Shown here: positions 1 to 10,963 of the stretch, one piece after another
Numbering within the stretch: the first letter of the stretch is position 1
Layout: each line of letters starts with the position of its first letter
Source of the DNA: Adineta vaga
Lineage: Eukaryota; Rotifera
Reading direction: 5' to 3'
Length of the DNA stretch: 64,000 nt
Assembly (NCBI GenBank): GCA_021613535.1
Contig: CP075494.1
Coordinates: forward strand, 1,488,001 to 1,552,000
Notes under the pieces: generated by a model
The model's input: the letters and a program-made list of their open reading frames with translations, nothing else
Told to the model about the DNA's origin: nothing
The model's database searches: none
Made by a program: the position numbers and the translations under genes

Positions 1-312
1 ATTTAGAGTGAAAATGAGTTGGGACGTGGAGTTCATCTTGTGTGGAGTAATCTTTAGTAATAAATAAAAGTAAAATAGTAAACCAAGTACTCTGATCTCT
101 TTATTTATTGGAACGTAACTGAATTACGTTACATTAGATACTCCCCGTCTTAGCTAAATATATAAGAGTTGAACAAAACAAGTATTTTTTGGTTTTATCG
201 ATAGTTAGAATAGCTCAATTCTCGAAGTTCAATTGTAATTGAACACACACAAAGAAATATAATTTTTTAAATGATTGTCTATATCTTTTTTCAGTTTAAT
301 ATTATCATCTCA
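1..312. other. Left edge and 5' flank of the sulfotransferase gene
   Basis: No gene is seen. There is an AATAAATAAA-type run near 58-67, so a transcript from outside the window may end here. A short inverted repeat, CGTAAC / GTTACG, lies near 115-131. A TATA-like stretch (TATATAAG) at about 158-165 is suitably placed for the downstream gene. Bases 280-294 are pyrimidine-rich and end in CAG, like a 3' splice site, so the 5' UTR is probably spliced just before the ATG at 313. Confidence 0.4.
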
Positions 313-1140
313 ATGTCTACTCAAGGACCAACATATATTGATCATAATGGATATTTAATACCATTTGGTTTTTCAATCGATTTATTAAATTCAGCTTTAG
401 AATTTCAACCTAAATCAAATACTATTTTCATTTGTTCTTATCCAAAATGTGGTACAACTTGGATGCAAAATATTGTATATTTATTAATGCATGCTGGAGA
501 ATCATTTCCATCGAATCTTCAAGTTGATAATGTAATGCCACATTTAGAATTGTCGGGAAGTAAATTTTGTGAAAATTTTCCTGTAATTAAAACACATTTA
601 CCACGAAATTTCTTACATATAAATCCACAAGCGAAATATATTGTTGTAGCACGAAATCCAAAAGATTGTTGTGTCTCTTTTTATCATCATACTCGTGGTT
701 TCGTTACTTATTACAATTATGCTAATGGCACATTTGATGATTATTTCGAACGTTTTATCAATGGAAAAGTTGATTTTAATGATTATTTCGATCATTTTCA
801 ATCATGGGAACCATATTTAAATGATTCAAATGTATTTTTCTGTACATATGAACAATTAAAATCTGATACAAAAGAAATCATCAAGAAATTAGCTTTATTT
901 CTTGGAATAGAAATGGATAAGAATATGTTAGAAAAAGTACTTAACAATTGTTCATTTGCATCAATGAAGAAAGATGGTCAACGTTGGACTGATGAACGTC
1001 CGGATGATATGCCATTATTTATGAGAAAAGGCGAAATTGGCGACTGGCGTAATCATTTTACACAAGAACAGTCTGATCGTATGGACATGAAAATTAAACA
1101 ATATCCTTTAATGAACGAACTTTGGGGAAAATACATGTAG
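313..1140 (+). CDS. Cytosolic-type sulfotransferase (Sulfotransfer_1 family)
   Basis: Predicted to transfer a sulfonate group from PAPS to a hydroxyl or amine of a small acceptor (steroid, phenol, amine or xenobiotic) in the cytosol. The PAPS 5'-phosphosulfate loop is SYPKCGTTWMQN (about residues 37-48). The VIKTHLP segment follows, with the catalytic-type His. The 3'-phosphate motif is VARNPKDCCVSFYHH, and the C-terminal motif RKGEIGDWRNHFT is the usual RKGxxGDWKNxFT. The length from 313 (275 aa) fits the family (about 280-300). An in-frame ATG at 271 would add 14 hydrophobic residues that straddle a CAG splice-like site, so 313 is preferred. An AATAAA lies at 1192-1197. Acceptor specificity cannot be read from sequence. 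Family call is firm, exact start less so. Confidence 0.93.
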   Translation: MSTQGPTYIDHNGYLIPFGFSIDLLNSALEFQPKSNTIFICSYPKCGTTWMQNIVYLLMHAGESFPSNLQVDNVMPHLELSGSKFCENFPVIKTHLPRNFLHINPQAKYIVVARNPKDCCVSFYHHTRGFVTYYNYANGTFDDYFERFINGKVDFNDYFDHFQSWEPYLNDSNVFFCTYEQLKSDTKEIIKKLALFLGIEMDKNMLEKVLNNCSFASMKKDGQRWTDERPDDMPLFMRKGEIGDWRNHFTQEQSDRMDMKIKQYPLMNELWGKYM

Positions 1141-1636
1141 TCTTTTACTTATTGTTTTATTTTGTATTTAAAAAACATTCATCGTAGTTCAAATAAAACT
1201 TGTAAGACAATGGTAGACGCTATGGAATGAAAAGGTTATATTCGTGTTCACATCCAGGACATATAACGTCGACATCTAACTAACACGAAGAGATTTTTTC
1301 CATTCTTTAAATTTGTTGTCATAACTGATAAGAGTTCTCTATAAACAGATCGCAAGAAAAATGTTATTGAATAATAAATGCGAAAATTTCGGATTTTATC
1401 TGAAAGTTATGTATATTGCTTTCATAATGATATTAATCAGATAAATATAATGATTTTAGGTGTACTTAAAAAGTGAGTACATTACAGAATCGATCAGTGT
1501 GTACATCCCTCCGTTTACACGATAACTTTCGAAAGAAATGGCAGAGTCATCGAAAAACTTTTATTCTCAAAATCATTGAAAACGTTTATAAATCGACCCA
1601 CTTTTTAACGCTGATTACGAATATAATATCAGTTTT

Positions 1637-1678
1637 GAGGGTGTGGGTGTGAAAGAAGAACAGATACACCTACACCCT
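1637..1678. repeat. Telomere-like inverted repeat, copy 1
   Basis: G-arm GAGGGTGTGGGTGTG, spacer GAAGAACAGATA, then C-arm CACCTACACCCT. Both arms are clear with two mismatches between them. Intergenic. Confidence 0.85.
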
Positions 1679-2208
1679 AAAGATTTTCGTAATCATATGA
1701 ACTAGTACTGCTACTTTAACCGTCTGAAGAGTACCTTAGCAAGGGCGAAATCATGATCACGGCAGCTATACTCACCCATCCACCCTCAAGTAAATTGATT
1801 GATGGGACATACTATTTATAGTGGAACAATGTTTGTTAAGAGCTGTTATTACTGTTTCGTCACCCTCACTCTATTTACGAACTATTGAAAATAATTCTTT
1901 ATTTTTTATTTTATCTTTATTTCTATTTTATGAAGAATAAAAGTAACTCTTTTTCTTTTTCTTCATTGTAAAAATAAAGTAACAATCCTGTTTCTTACAA
2001 GATGACCCAAAGCGTCTACCTGCGCCATCAGATCCATTTTGTTTTTTTAAGTGTATAATGTCTTTGCTTATTGGTCTTTTGTTCTCGATCGACGCTTTCG
2101 CTTATCGCGGATTGTCAATATTGTCAGAAATATTTTTACCTTTATCTTTATATACTCTACAGTTTTCTGCCTATTTATTTTTGTTTCGTGATATATGGAT
2201 CTTGAGGG

Positions 2209-2257
2209 TGAAGGTGAGGATATGTAGAAATAATCGCACAACCACACTTCTATCTTT
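2209..2257. repeat. Telomere-like inverted repeat, degenerate copy
   Basis: G-arm CTTGAGGGTGAAGGTGAGG is clear. The right arm is decayed (ACCACACTTC followed by TATCTT). Confidence 0.5.
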
Positions 2258-2649
2258 TACGGTCAACAGCTCTTTCTATAGGAGTTAGAGTATCTATAAT
2301 TTAGCAATGTCTTTATTGACAATCGACATTTAGATTTTTTCCATTTTTTTCAGATGACGAAAAACAATGATCTTTTCATTCCAGAGCGGAAAAATAACTT
2401 GTTGTATATATGTTTTCTAGTTAATAATACGATTTGTAGTTGCAGTTTTTCTTCTTATATTTATAGACTCCAATGACCATAACAATCGTAACTATAAGAG
2501 TGGTTATGAGAGCATGTATCTTTCACGCTCATGCAGTCGCGTCATTTCTTTTTTTAACACAAACTCTGCTTTGATTATTCTAGATCCATAGAAAGATCAT
2601 TGTTTCCATAGGAATAATAAAAGTCCAGGCACGTATCAACATAATAGTT

Positions 2650-3738
2650 ATGAGTGGATATTTAGTTTTACTTGCAACTTTATTACTTTGTCATTTATCA
2701 AACAGTTGCTTCACTATTGTGCATTTGAACAATGATCCATGCTCATCTATTCAAGTTATTATTGCAAATAATCGAGATGAGAATATATTTCGCCCGACAG
2801 ATGATGCTGGCTACTGGCCCGGCGATCTTTCTTATATTTATGGTGGCCGGGACATTGTTCGAAATTATAGTACCTGGCTGAGTATGAACACAAAAACTGG
2901 ACGCATTGCAAATTTATTATTTCTAGCTGGTCAACGCTTGCCAGGCCCATCAATACCAAGAGGTCCTTTAGTATCTCTGTACCTACATTCAAACTACTCA
3001 TCTGTTAGTACAACTGCATAGATGAATGAATTTTACACAAATAGCCAAACATATGAAGGTGTTCATTTATTACTGCTCGATTATTCAGAAAAAGGTTATT
3101 GGAAACTACATTATTCGAATAATAATGAAACGGATGAGTCTAATGTTATTTTACAATCACTAGTATCCGGTACGTTTGTGTTATCGAACAATTTATTTGC
3201 AAGACCATTTCAAAAAGTTATATTCGGCAATAAAATGTTTAGCGATATTCTGGAGCATCATAATAATATACTTAATAAACATAGTGATACAGTCATTAAC
3301 AAGCAACATGTCGATTCCTTAGTTAATGATATAATGTATACTATTTTACAAAATCGCACTACCTTGTATAGAAATGGTCGCGATCAAAATCTTGATGATC
3401 GATTTTTAGCAACTGAACAATGGCAACTAGATGAAGTAAGTGCGATCGACGCAAACTATACGAATTTATGGGTAAATGCGCTAACAAGAACAAACACTGT
3501 CATACTTGTTTTTCAAAATGGTTCTACTATGTATATAGAAAGAACGCTAAAGTTTGATGAACGCAATAATTCATATTGGTTATTTACCAACAATACATTT
3601 GTAATTGAATCTATTAAAGGAAACAACATTTGCTCACAAAAAACCAGTCAGTCATCGAAACTAATCTGGGTCTATGAACATAGAATTATCTGGATCTTCT
3701 TCTACGTTATCGTCACATTAAGCGCTATTTCAACTTAA
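2650..3738 (+). pseudogene. TANGO2/NRDE-family protein, interrupted by one in-frame TAG
   Basis: The two halves (123 and 238 codons) are in the same frame, separated only by TAG at 3019-3021. The N-terminal half carries the NRDE signature: ANNRDENIFRPTDDAGYW, then YGGRD, then TWLSMNTKTGRIANLL, then SIPRGPLVSLYL. This matches the TANGO2 (transport and Golgi organization 2) family, linked to Golgi organisation and heme or lipid handling. The downstream half continues as the family does (YEGVHLLLLDYSEKGYWKLHYSNN). Unlike typical TANGO2, which starts MCI, this protein begins with a signal-peptide-like stretch (about residues 1-20, LVLLATLLLCHLSNSC). It also ends in a hydrophobic helix (IIWIFFYVIVTLSAIST), suggesting an ER or secretory form. 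No intron of plausible length removes the stop; the GT-AG segment around it is only 18 nt. It may be a recent pseudogene, a polymorphism, a readthrough gene or a sequence error. Confidence 0.75.
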
Positions 3739-5099
3739 TATTGATCATTTTAATCATTTTCACACAATTATTTCTGAGAGTTAATAATACATATCGCTTG
3801 AGCTATCAAGATTTAACAACATAGACATTTCACTAATTTTTCTACATACTAGGCTATGGCCAAAAAGTCATATACTGATAAATATACGAGTGTAAATCAT
3901 TCTTTTTTTTTCTTCTTTCTTCTTCTTCTAATCTATGTTGGTTTTTCAGTACAATAATTTTTATAAAAACATCATAATCAAGCTGTAATTTCACTTTCTT
4001 CTCTACTTTAAGAATGTATTTGCTACTGCAATTACAAATCAATAAATAGATGCAATTGACGTTCAAACATCAAGCGAATTCGTATCACCGTATATGGATG
4101 TTTTCAATCCACTAGAAACCATGAATTATATTAAAAAAATCACAAACGATATGTCAATCGATTTAGTATCATGAAAAATAGAATTACATTGACTCATGAC
4201 TTTTCAGAAGGTGGGTGGGTGTGGGGCTACATCTATCTAACACCCACACCCACACCCTAGTTTTTTACTAAACCTTTGCTACGAAAGCTCTGTTCTGAAA
4301 ATTTTCAGTAAGGTTATACGTGGAACATTTTCTCTACTAAACCAAAAAACGATCTTCCCGTGTATCGGTGGAAAGATTCTTTTATGGTTCGGTAAAAATC
4401 CTTTTTTTTAGTGTAGTAGTCAAGTAATTTGGTTCATGAACCAGAGCAAATCTTTGCCTTATCTTATAAGCGTGTTCACAGGTCTGAAAAGACGCTTTGA
4501 TTAGCGACTCAGTGGCACTTTCAATGCGTTATTTATTATAATTCTTGAGAAACTGAAAATAACTTGTTATTAACCATAAAAGACAAAATTCTGACTGTGA
4601 TTTCTTTGATAAAACTACTGGGTTCATCGAAGAAATTGTTTTTAAGTAGAAGTTGTAGGGATATTTGTAACGTGTTGCTTCTCATTCAAAGTATTTGAGT
4701 ATTTGGAGTCTAATTACAATTCTTTCAGAAAAGGGTCAGCGAATCCCAAGGATGAGCGCCATTTATATTCTATCTGAAATTTTAAAATTAGGCTCAACTG
4801 TCGGTGTATTTCAAAATTTGATTACAATGATCTCAATTGAAATATGATCAAATAGCGCTGAAAGACGGAACTTCATTTTCTCTATCAGATGGTATAGAAA
4901 AAAACTTTTTTAGGTGCCTACTTTTGGTATGTTCTAAGTATTAAGTTAAAATTTATGCAACTATGAGGTTGTTTTTTCTTTTTCAAAATTTTATTGCAAT
5001 AAATGAAATTAAATACAACGTCAAAGAAAAACCTTTCAGGCAATATTAATAAAACTCAAGGATAAATATTTCACTTATTATTCTCGGAATATTTAATAT
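3739..5099. other. Intergenic, 3' sides of two convergent genes
   Basis: Apart from the repeat at 4206-4259 I see no gene. Open frames here lack domain features. The T-rich region 4960-5099 is the probable 3' UTR of the minus-strand GPCR. Confidence 0.5.
4206..4259. repeat. Telomere-like inverted repeat, copy 3
   Basis: G-arm AGAAGGTGGGTGGGTGTGGG. The C-arm is long: ACACCCACACCCACACCCTA, with three CCCACA-type units. Spacer GCTACATCTATCT. Confidence 0.85.
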
Positions 5100-6050
5100 C
5101 TATCGTGTCGCTGTTTGATTGGTTTGCATTCGATTCATTTTCATAAGTTGTGGAGCAACAATAGATCTTTTGCGCCAAAAAAAAATTGTATTTTTAAATT
5201 TCATTCGCAAGTTAGGTAATGAGTGAATACTTGCGAATGGAGTAAATAATATAATTCCATTGGCAAAAAATAAACTATCAAGATAGTAATCGGTTGCTAC
5301 ACTTCGTGATAGACCAGCTGAATAAGCAATATACAATGTTAATGGAGGAAGTTGTAAAAAAAGATATAAAAATGAAATTGGTAATAGTTGACTTGCTAAT
5401 TTTTTATAATTTCTCCAATCAATTCGTTGACGAGTGAGATATCTTCGATATAGAACACGTATAAGCAAAGCAACACTGAATATAATAATGACATATGCAG
5501 GTATTATGTTATTCACGATACTATCTAGAAGAGCCAACCATGATACATTAATAATACAAAAATAACGTAAACAAAATTCGTAGTCATAGAGGAAAGGTAC
5601 TTCACAAGGGACAACCAAAAATGCAAATAAATAAAATATTGTAGGGCCTATGACGCACAAAGATAAAGGAAGATAATGAAATAAAAGACGTCTTCTTCTT
5701 GTTCCGAACCAATGTCGATGAAAAATAAAAATATGTCGTTCAATTGATGCCCATGCCATCAACCAATAAATTGCTACCAACACACTTGAACTAATGGTAA
5801 CCCAAAAAATGCAAAATGAATGAGTTTGTATTGGAACAATTCCTGTACGATAGAATTGAACATGAAATGTAAGATCAGTCAATTCTGATATAAGACCAAA
5901 TAATAATAACCAAATGATAACATGATTATTTAAAGTATTACGAAGTAAATGATCTTTTAATAGATGATAAAGAACAAAGATACTTATGAGAATTGATGGA
6001 ATAAGAGGAACTAATAGAAGCCATGATTGGGCATAAAATGATAATACCAT
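5100..6050 (-). CDS. Rhodopsin-like GPCR, single exon, 'ERH' subgroup
   Basis: 316 aa with seven hydrophobic helices: N-terminal VPLIPSILISIFVLYHLL, then TM2 near residues 43-62, TM3 ending at ASIERHIFIFHRHWF, TM4 LPLSLCVIGPTIFYLFAF, and TM5 after the WLALLDSIVNN segment. TM6 is LLPISFLYLFLQLPPLTLYIA and TM7 FANGIILFTPFASI. The E/DRY position reads ERH and no NPxxY is present (FTPFA instead), typical of divergent orphan receptors. It is clearly related to the receptor at 51986-53041: both have xxRHIFIF after TM3, GPTIFY or YPTIFY in TM4, VVPCE or LYPCD in loop 2, and VNNxxP in TM5. Ligand unknown. It is convergent with the TANGO2-like gene. Confidence 0.85.
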   Translation of the reverse strand: MVLSFYAQSWLLLVPLIPSILISIFVLYHLLKDHLLRNTLNNHVIIWLLLFGLISELTDLTFHVQFYRTGIVPIQTHSFCIFWVTISSSVLVAIYWLMAWASIERHIFIFHRHWFGTRRRRLLFHYLPLSLCVIGPTIFYLFAFLVVPCEVPFLYDYEFCLRYFCIINVSWLALLDSIVNNIIPAYVIIIFSVALLIRVLYRRYLTRQRIDWRNYKKLASQLLPISFLYLFLQLPPLTLYIAYSAGLSRSVATDYYLDSLFFANGIILFTPFASIHSLPNLRMKFKNTIFFWRKRSIVAPQLMKMNRMQTNQTATR

Positions 6051-8507
6051 TTTTGTGAAGTTTTTATTTTTTTCGAAATTAATAATAAACCAAAGACAAA
6101 ATAATTATAGTTATGCGTAATTATTTTACTGAATAACTCATAAAACTTCAACTTGTCGAAAGAATCTCGCAACTTATTACTAAAATGTAGTTCATTATTT
6201 GAAATGATGGTTAAATTGTCTTTATTTTTTACTTGTCAAATAAATGACACACAAAGATGTCGAGATGATATTTTTATTGTCCTTACAGGTGAACTAGATT
6301 TTATTATTTATCATGTTTTTTATAAAACACGGAAATTAGGAAAAAAAATGCCACATTATAGATAAAGAAGACAGCTAATGTTTTTAATAATAAGAGACTT
6401 GCGAGAAATTGTGATTAAATTTTTTTTGACATTTTGAGTTCCGAAGCAACACCTACTACATTGAATTGTGCAATAATCAACTAATTATCTTAAAGATTTA
6501 TTGTGTTTCTAAGGAAATCATTTTGTTTGCATTTGAAGCTCGTGTGAAATAAAAATAAAAATGAATATGAACCAATGCAATGATTGTTCACTTCTTATGA
6601 ATGTTTCTCCACACCCACAGTTGATTATATAAGAAGTACAGATAGAACTTTCAGTTATAAAAATATATTGAATACATGCCATTTTTTTGTTAACAAGCAC
6701 AACCTTTTCATTTATTCCCTCGATTGAAAGGGAGGATCATAGGAAAAAAATACTTTGTGCATATGTATGTGTATGTCAGGATCAAAGGTCAAAAAAACAT
6801 TTTTTTCGAAATTGTCCAATAAGTCAAAAGAAATCGATACGCGATGGATTCTAACGTCAAACAAACAAGTTTGTAAAATTCTACAGGCATTCATTGACAC
6901 AGCCGTTTTCAATCATGGGACATGAACCGATGATAGTTTTTCATGGTCTAGCATTACTCACATTTTTTGTTGACGTTCATTAATAAGAGTAGCAGAGAAA
7001 CATATAGTCAGAACAGAAAAGATGTCGTCTGCGCAGTTGAAATGTGTAATTGTTATTATTTTCTGTTTGCTTCTTTATAAAGATTTTTCTTATTGTGAAA
7101 TTTTAAAAAAATTCAAATGTTTGGCGGTCGAATTAGTTACCTAGGTGGAGTTAATTTTTAATTTATCACTATCGATAAGGAAATCAATAATAGAATCATT
7201 TTTTAAAGGATCACTTATAATTCTTTACTGCATAGAATGTTGTAATCTCCTTCCATATTATAATCTCATGAAGGCCTCTAATGTTACCCAACGCTAAAAA
7301 TTTTTCGAGGTAACTGCTCATGTGTTCTATGAATTTTAAACACATTTTAACCTTAAAATCCAATTATTTTTCAAACTTGGCTATGAAAAAGATGCACGAC
7401 TTTCCGAAAAAAGAGCTCAAAATGATTTAAAAACACGGATGTTTTTGATATGGTTCTCTTAGTCGAAAGTTGAAAAATAAACTTCTAGTATTTGGGAGGA
7501 GCAATATATTTCAGTTCGATTCGATCGATCATATTTGTTCGTTCAATATATCTAGCCAATTATGGATTTTTCGATACTCGCCTATGGACCGATATAAGGT
7601 TTTATCAGGCTGAATATTGAGTCAGTCAAAAATTGTATAGGATGTGGGTGTGGGTGAGAGAAGAAGAGATACATCCACACCCTCAGGATGGTTGTCATCA
7701 CTGAAATATGATGAAATAGAAGTAGAGATAATTGATTTCATTCATTTTCAATTAAAGAAAATGCTCATTATCATTACTCGCTCTCAAACTGACAGAATGG
7801 AAAAAAACAAATTTTCCAACTGTTATATTGATAAGATCTAACTTCTTTTTAATTAATTTATAGTTTTCATATGTGATATTGTTGTCTGACTACGTAACGG
7901 TCCAACGGTGTGAGGAAAATCGATAATGTGGAAACTTCAAGCTAACATTACACATCGTTCGTAATCATTCGTTAAAATTCTACTAACATAGCTGATTTTC
8001 TTGTAGGAAAAATATTAAAACAAAACTGGAAAAATGGTTTACAATAAAATGTAACGTCAAACTCGAATTTTTCGACATCGACTATCTTCGGTGAAGTATT
8101 GCTGAAAATCATATTGCCGCTAAATTATTACTATTTAACGATAAAGAACAAACGTGTTTCATTCACTCTGCCTATACCGTTCCTTCAATAGACAAAATTT
8201 TCTAAAAGTATATATCGTCAAGGACATTCTTGACTGTTGCCTTTCGTTGAGTCGAGAAAACAATTCATATAGATTGATTCATATAAAAAGCATCGCATTT
8301 ACCTTTATTACGACAAACAAAATATTAATTCAATCAAAGCAAATGAGAACGATTTCTTCAAAAAGTAATTATTGTAACTTTTATTTTCATTTGGTCGTAA
8401 GCTTCTGTTCTAGAACAAAGTTATGACAACAAATAAAGAGAAATTTTATTGAATTTTCAAATTGGAAATTTCTTCTTCTCCTTAATTCTCATCTTCACAT
8501 TGCTCAC
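6051..8507. other. Intergenic, 2.4 kb
   Basis: Holds the promoter side of the minus-strand GPCR and of the methyltransferase gene, plus the repeat at 7641-7686. A lone C-rich half-arm (CTCCACACCCACAG) sits at 6607-6620. Short open frames at 6153, 6518, 6712 and 8154 look like chance frames: no domain, and AT-rich low-complexity translation. Confidence 0.45.
7641..7686. repeat. Telomere-like inverted repeat, copy 4
   Basis: G-arm GATGTGGGTGTGGGTGAG, spacer AGAAGAAGAGATAC, C-arm ATCCACACCCTCA. The spacer AGAAGA(A)GA(G/C)ATA closely matches that of the copy at 1637. Confidence 0.85.
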
Positions 8508-9494
8508 ATGGCTTTTCTCTTCATACGCAATGAAACTCACATCAAGTTTTTTCTGCTACTGACGCTCTTTTTCTGTATTCTTTACTTTTATAATACAAAT
8601 ATCGATGAGTTTAAGAAATGGTCTCCAGTCCAATCGCACGTCAACGTTAGTAAACAACGTGATACGATTATATTAAACGGTCTTCGATGGTGTGAAAGAA
8701 ATCCTTTTATAAAAAGTTATAATAAACAGTTAGTATTAGATTTTGAACACAAATACAACTTGTGGAAACAAGATGAATTTGCAAGAATTTTTGATTTCAT
8801 CAAAAAATACGTTCTTTCTCCAAATAAAACAAAGGGAGAATTTCCTCAAATTCTCTATCCAATTACTGACATGTTACCGTGTCCGTATAATAACAATCAA
8901 ATGAAACGTTATGGTCTTTCAGATGATGGTGGAAAGTTTCTCTGTGGTTTAGAAATCTTATCTTTGACTGATTCTTGTACGGTATATAGTTTAGGCTCCG
9001 GAAATCATTTCACTTTTGAAGAATCGATTTTGGCACAAACTAATTGTACTGTGTACACTTTCGACTGCACAAGTTTTCCACCACAAACAAAATACGATCG
9101 GTTACATTTTAATAGAATTTGTTTTGGTGAAAATTCAACTATACAGCGCTATATTTATTCGAAATCGAAGAAATATTTAAATAATTCAATTTACGTGCGG
9201 TTCGATGAGATCTTGAAGAGAAATCATCATACTCAAGTACATGTTCTAAAAATGGATATTGAAGCTGGAGAATATTCTGTATTTCGAGATTTATTGAAGA
9301 AAAACAATACACAAAATTTACCATATCAAATAGCGTTTGAATCCCATTGGTGGAATGGAGATATATACCATAGTATGATGCATATATCCTTATTTTCACA
9401 ACTATGGAAAAGTGGTTATCGTCTTCTTCAATACGAACTAAACAAACATGAAACTTCTTGTGTCGAATGGACTTTTATGCGAATATTTTGCTAA
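8508..9494 (+). CDS. Type II membrane methyltransferase-like protein (METTL24-like)
   Basis: 328 aa. A single TM helix near residues 13-30 (FFLLLTLFFCILYFYNT) follows a short N-terminal tail, so the catalytic part is probably luminal, in the Golgi. The domain resembles the METTL24/Methyltransf_22 family: RYGLSDDGGKFLC, then VYSLGSGNHFTFEESIL (the glycine-rich SAM-binding stretch), then VYTFDCT (acidic residue after strand 2). Next comes VHVLKMDIEAGEYSVF (motif IV-like) and QIAFESHWW. Family members are predicted SAM-dependent methyltransferases of uncertain substrate. Length is normal and the frame intact. A telomere-like repeat begins 36 bp after the stop. Confidence 0.85.
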   Translation: MAFLFIRNETHIKFFLLLTLFFCILYFYNTNIDEFKKWSPVQSHVNVSKQRDTIILNGLRWCERNPFIKSYNKQLVLDFEHKYNLWKQDEFARIFDFIKKYVLSPNKTKGEFPQILYPITDMLPCPYNNNQMKRYGLSDDGGKFLCGLEILSLTDSCTVYSLGSGNHFTFEESILAQTNCTVYTFDCTSFPPQTKYDRLHFNRICFGENSTIQRYIYSKSKKYLNNSIYVRFDEILKRNHHTQVHVLKMDIEAGEYSVFRDLLKKNNTQNLPYQIAFESHWWNGDIYHSMMHISLFSQLWKSGYRLLQYELNKHETSCVEWTFMRIFC

Positions 9495-9530
9495 ACGACA
9501 TTTCAATACATTTTCATAATAAAATAACGA

Positions 9531-9592
9531 TGAGGGTGTGGGTGCGCGTGTCGGCCAAGAAGATATAACTATACATCCACAACTCACCCTCA
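9531..9592. repeat. Telomere-like inverted repeat, copy 5
   Basis: G-arm TGAGGGTGTGGGTGCG, spacer CCAAGAAGATATAACTATAC, C-arm ATCCACAACTCACCCTCA. Begins 36 bp after the methyltransferase stop codon, so it may lie in the 3' UTR. Confidence 0.8.
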
Positions 9593-9789
9593 GAAATATA
9601 TTGTTTCTTTTTTAATAGAAGATGAAGTACATAAAACAACATGGATATTTTTATGTTATTGCGGGTATCACTCTATTAACGCATTGTTTAAATCTTCTTT
9701 TTAATGCAGATTTAAGTAGATCTGTATGATATAAAATTATAAAAATCAACAATACGGAAGTAACAACGAGAAAAATCAAAACAATTCGA

Positions 9790-9867
9790 TAATAATATTT
9801 TGGTGGATCAGTAAGAAAAGAAATTAGAGTAGCTGCCTAATTCGAGTTATAATATAAATGGAGATTT
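9790..9867 (+). pseudogene. Inverted fragment of the adjacent GPCR (TM6-loop region)
   Basis: On the plus strand 9832-9866 reads GCTGCCTAATTCGAGTTATA then ATATAAATGGAGATT. The complement of 10152-10186, inside the minus-strand GPCR, is almost the same (about 31 of 35 bases). Weaker similarity extends upstream to about 9790. The 78 bases are therefore an inverted, decayed copy of the GPCR's TM6-to-TM7 loop, lying 200-300 bp beyond its stop. Confidence 0.6.
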
Positions 9868-10063
9868 TAGAAACATATCTGAGCACAAAAATGGTGCTGG
9901 AGAAAGAGATAGTTTTACTTATTTATACCTATAATTCATATTTAAACATAGATGCACCTTGATATCTGAGTTATAATTAAGTAAGACTAAAAAAAAACTA
10001 TTCCTATCTATTCCTAACCATTCCTAAATCTACAGGAGAGCATATAAATGAACTATAAATGTA

Positions 10064-10963
10064 TCAAGCCAAAACTACAAGTAATCCTAATATATAGTAA
10101 AGTTTTAGTTTTCGTTTTGTTGATTTATTTTCGAAGTGACAACAATCGGCTGAATCTTCATTTATATTATAACTCACATTAGGCAGCTCATGAGAAATTA
10201 ATACTAGAATCGTATGTGGAATACCAAATAGTAAGAGAATATTTACAAGAATTATAGTTCTTCGAATCATTTCGAAATCTCTTTGTGCACGTGATAAAAT
10301 ATTTACAGGTGTTATTCGTTCATTCATTTCTTTGACATATCGAATTAATTTCAATTAAATCAACATAAGTAATGACACAGGAATGAGATAAACTGTACTT
10401 AACATATAAATGATAGAAAATGAGAAGTCAAATCGAATAATACACGTTTGATTTTCCATAACATAAACAACTTCATTACGAAGATAATATTCTAATGGAG
10501 TTAGTATACTCAGAATCCATAGAGAAGTAAGAAGAATTGATTGAAATTTCCATGATTGATAAAACACATGAAATGGATAAATAATACATAAATAACGATG
10601 AAATGCTTGTAAAAGTAAAGTATAATTCATTGCACTGACTGCTACATAACCAATATAGGTACGACCAAGGCAAAATGAATCTATAGAAGAGATTCCATTA
10701 CGATCTTTATGTAATGCATATGAAGTAATTAGAAGCAAAGACAATCCAAATAGAAATATCGATAAACATAAATTTGCAACAAACAACATTGGTACTGTAT
10801 GACATGATTTGTCTCTTATTATAACATATAGATAAATCAATGAGAATATTATTGTTAATATAAGAAATATGATATCTAGTGGAATATACCATATTTCAGG
10901 AATGAATCTTGAAGAATTTGATAGAGTCGACATGATTACCATTTGTTTACATAAAAAATGCAT
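10064..10963 (-). pseudogene. Rhodopsin-like GPCR interrupted by one in-frame TAA
   Basis: Two in-frame blocks (203 and 96 codons) separated only by TAA at 10355-10357. Before the stop lie TM1 (WYIPLDIIFLILTIIFSLIY), TM2 (ANLCLSIFLFGLSLLLITSY), and TM3 with AFHRYLCIIYPFHVF (DRY position HRY). TM4 and TM5 follow (SIIYMLSTVYLIPVSLLML). After it come the intracellular loop (LIRYVKEMNERITPV), TM6 (TIILVNILLLFGIPHTILVL) and part of TM7 (LYYILGLLVVLA). The stop falls right after TM5, where relatives often have Tyr, so a TAT or TAC to TAA change would explain it. TM7 lacks NPxxY and ends abruptly, so the C terminus may also be lost. Start is ATG at 10963, or in-frame Met8 or Met11. Confidence 0.75.

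Larger units (their letters stand above)
1141..2649. other. Intergenic, with two telomere-like repeats
   Basis: Contains the 3' UTR of the sulfotransferase gene and the repeats at 1637 and 2209. A 76-codon open frame at 2058-2288 shows no recognisable domain and crosses the degenerate repeat copy, so I do not call it a gene. Confidence 0.5.
9495..10063. other. 3' intergenic with repeat and inverted GPCR fragment
   Basis: Contains the telomere-like repeat just after the methyltransferase stop and an inverted fragment of the neighbouring GPCR (separate entry). A triplicated ATTCCTA(A/T)C-type motif occurs at about 10000-10026. Confidence 0.45.

Noticed and set aside
1-145. Possible 3' part of an LTR ending TTACGTTACA
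   Set aside because: Only one end is inside the window, with no target duplication or partner; cannot be supported.
3004-3021. GT...AG segment spanning the TAG in the TANGO2-like gene, as an intron
   Set aside because: Only 18 nt, far below the shortest introns in this window; an in-frame stop is the simpler reading.
7644-7841. 65-codon plus-strand open frame
   Set aside because: Starts inside a telomere-like repeat, has no domain features, and lies in an otherwise gene-free gap.
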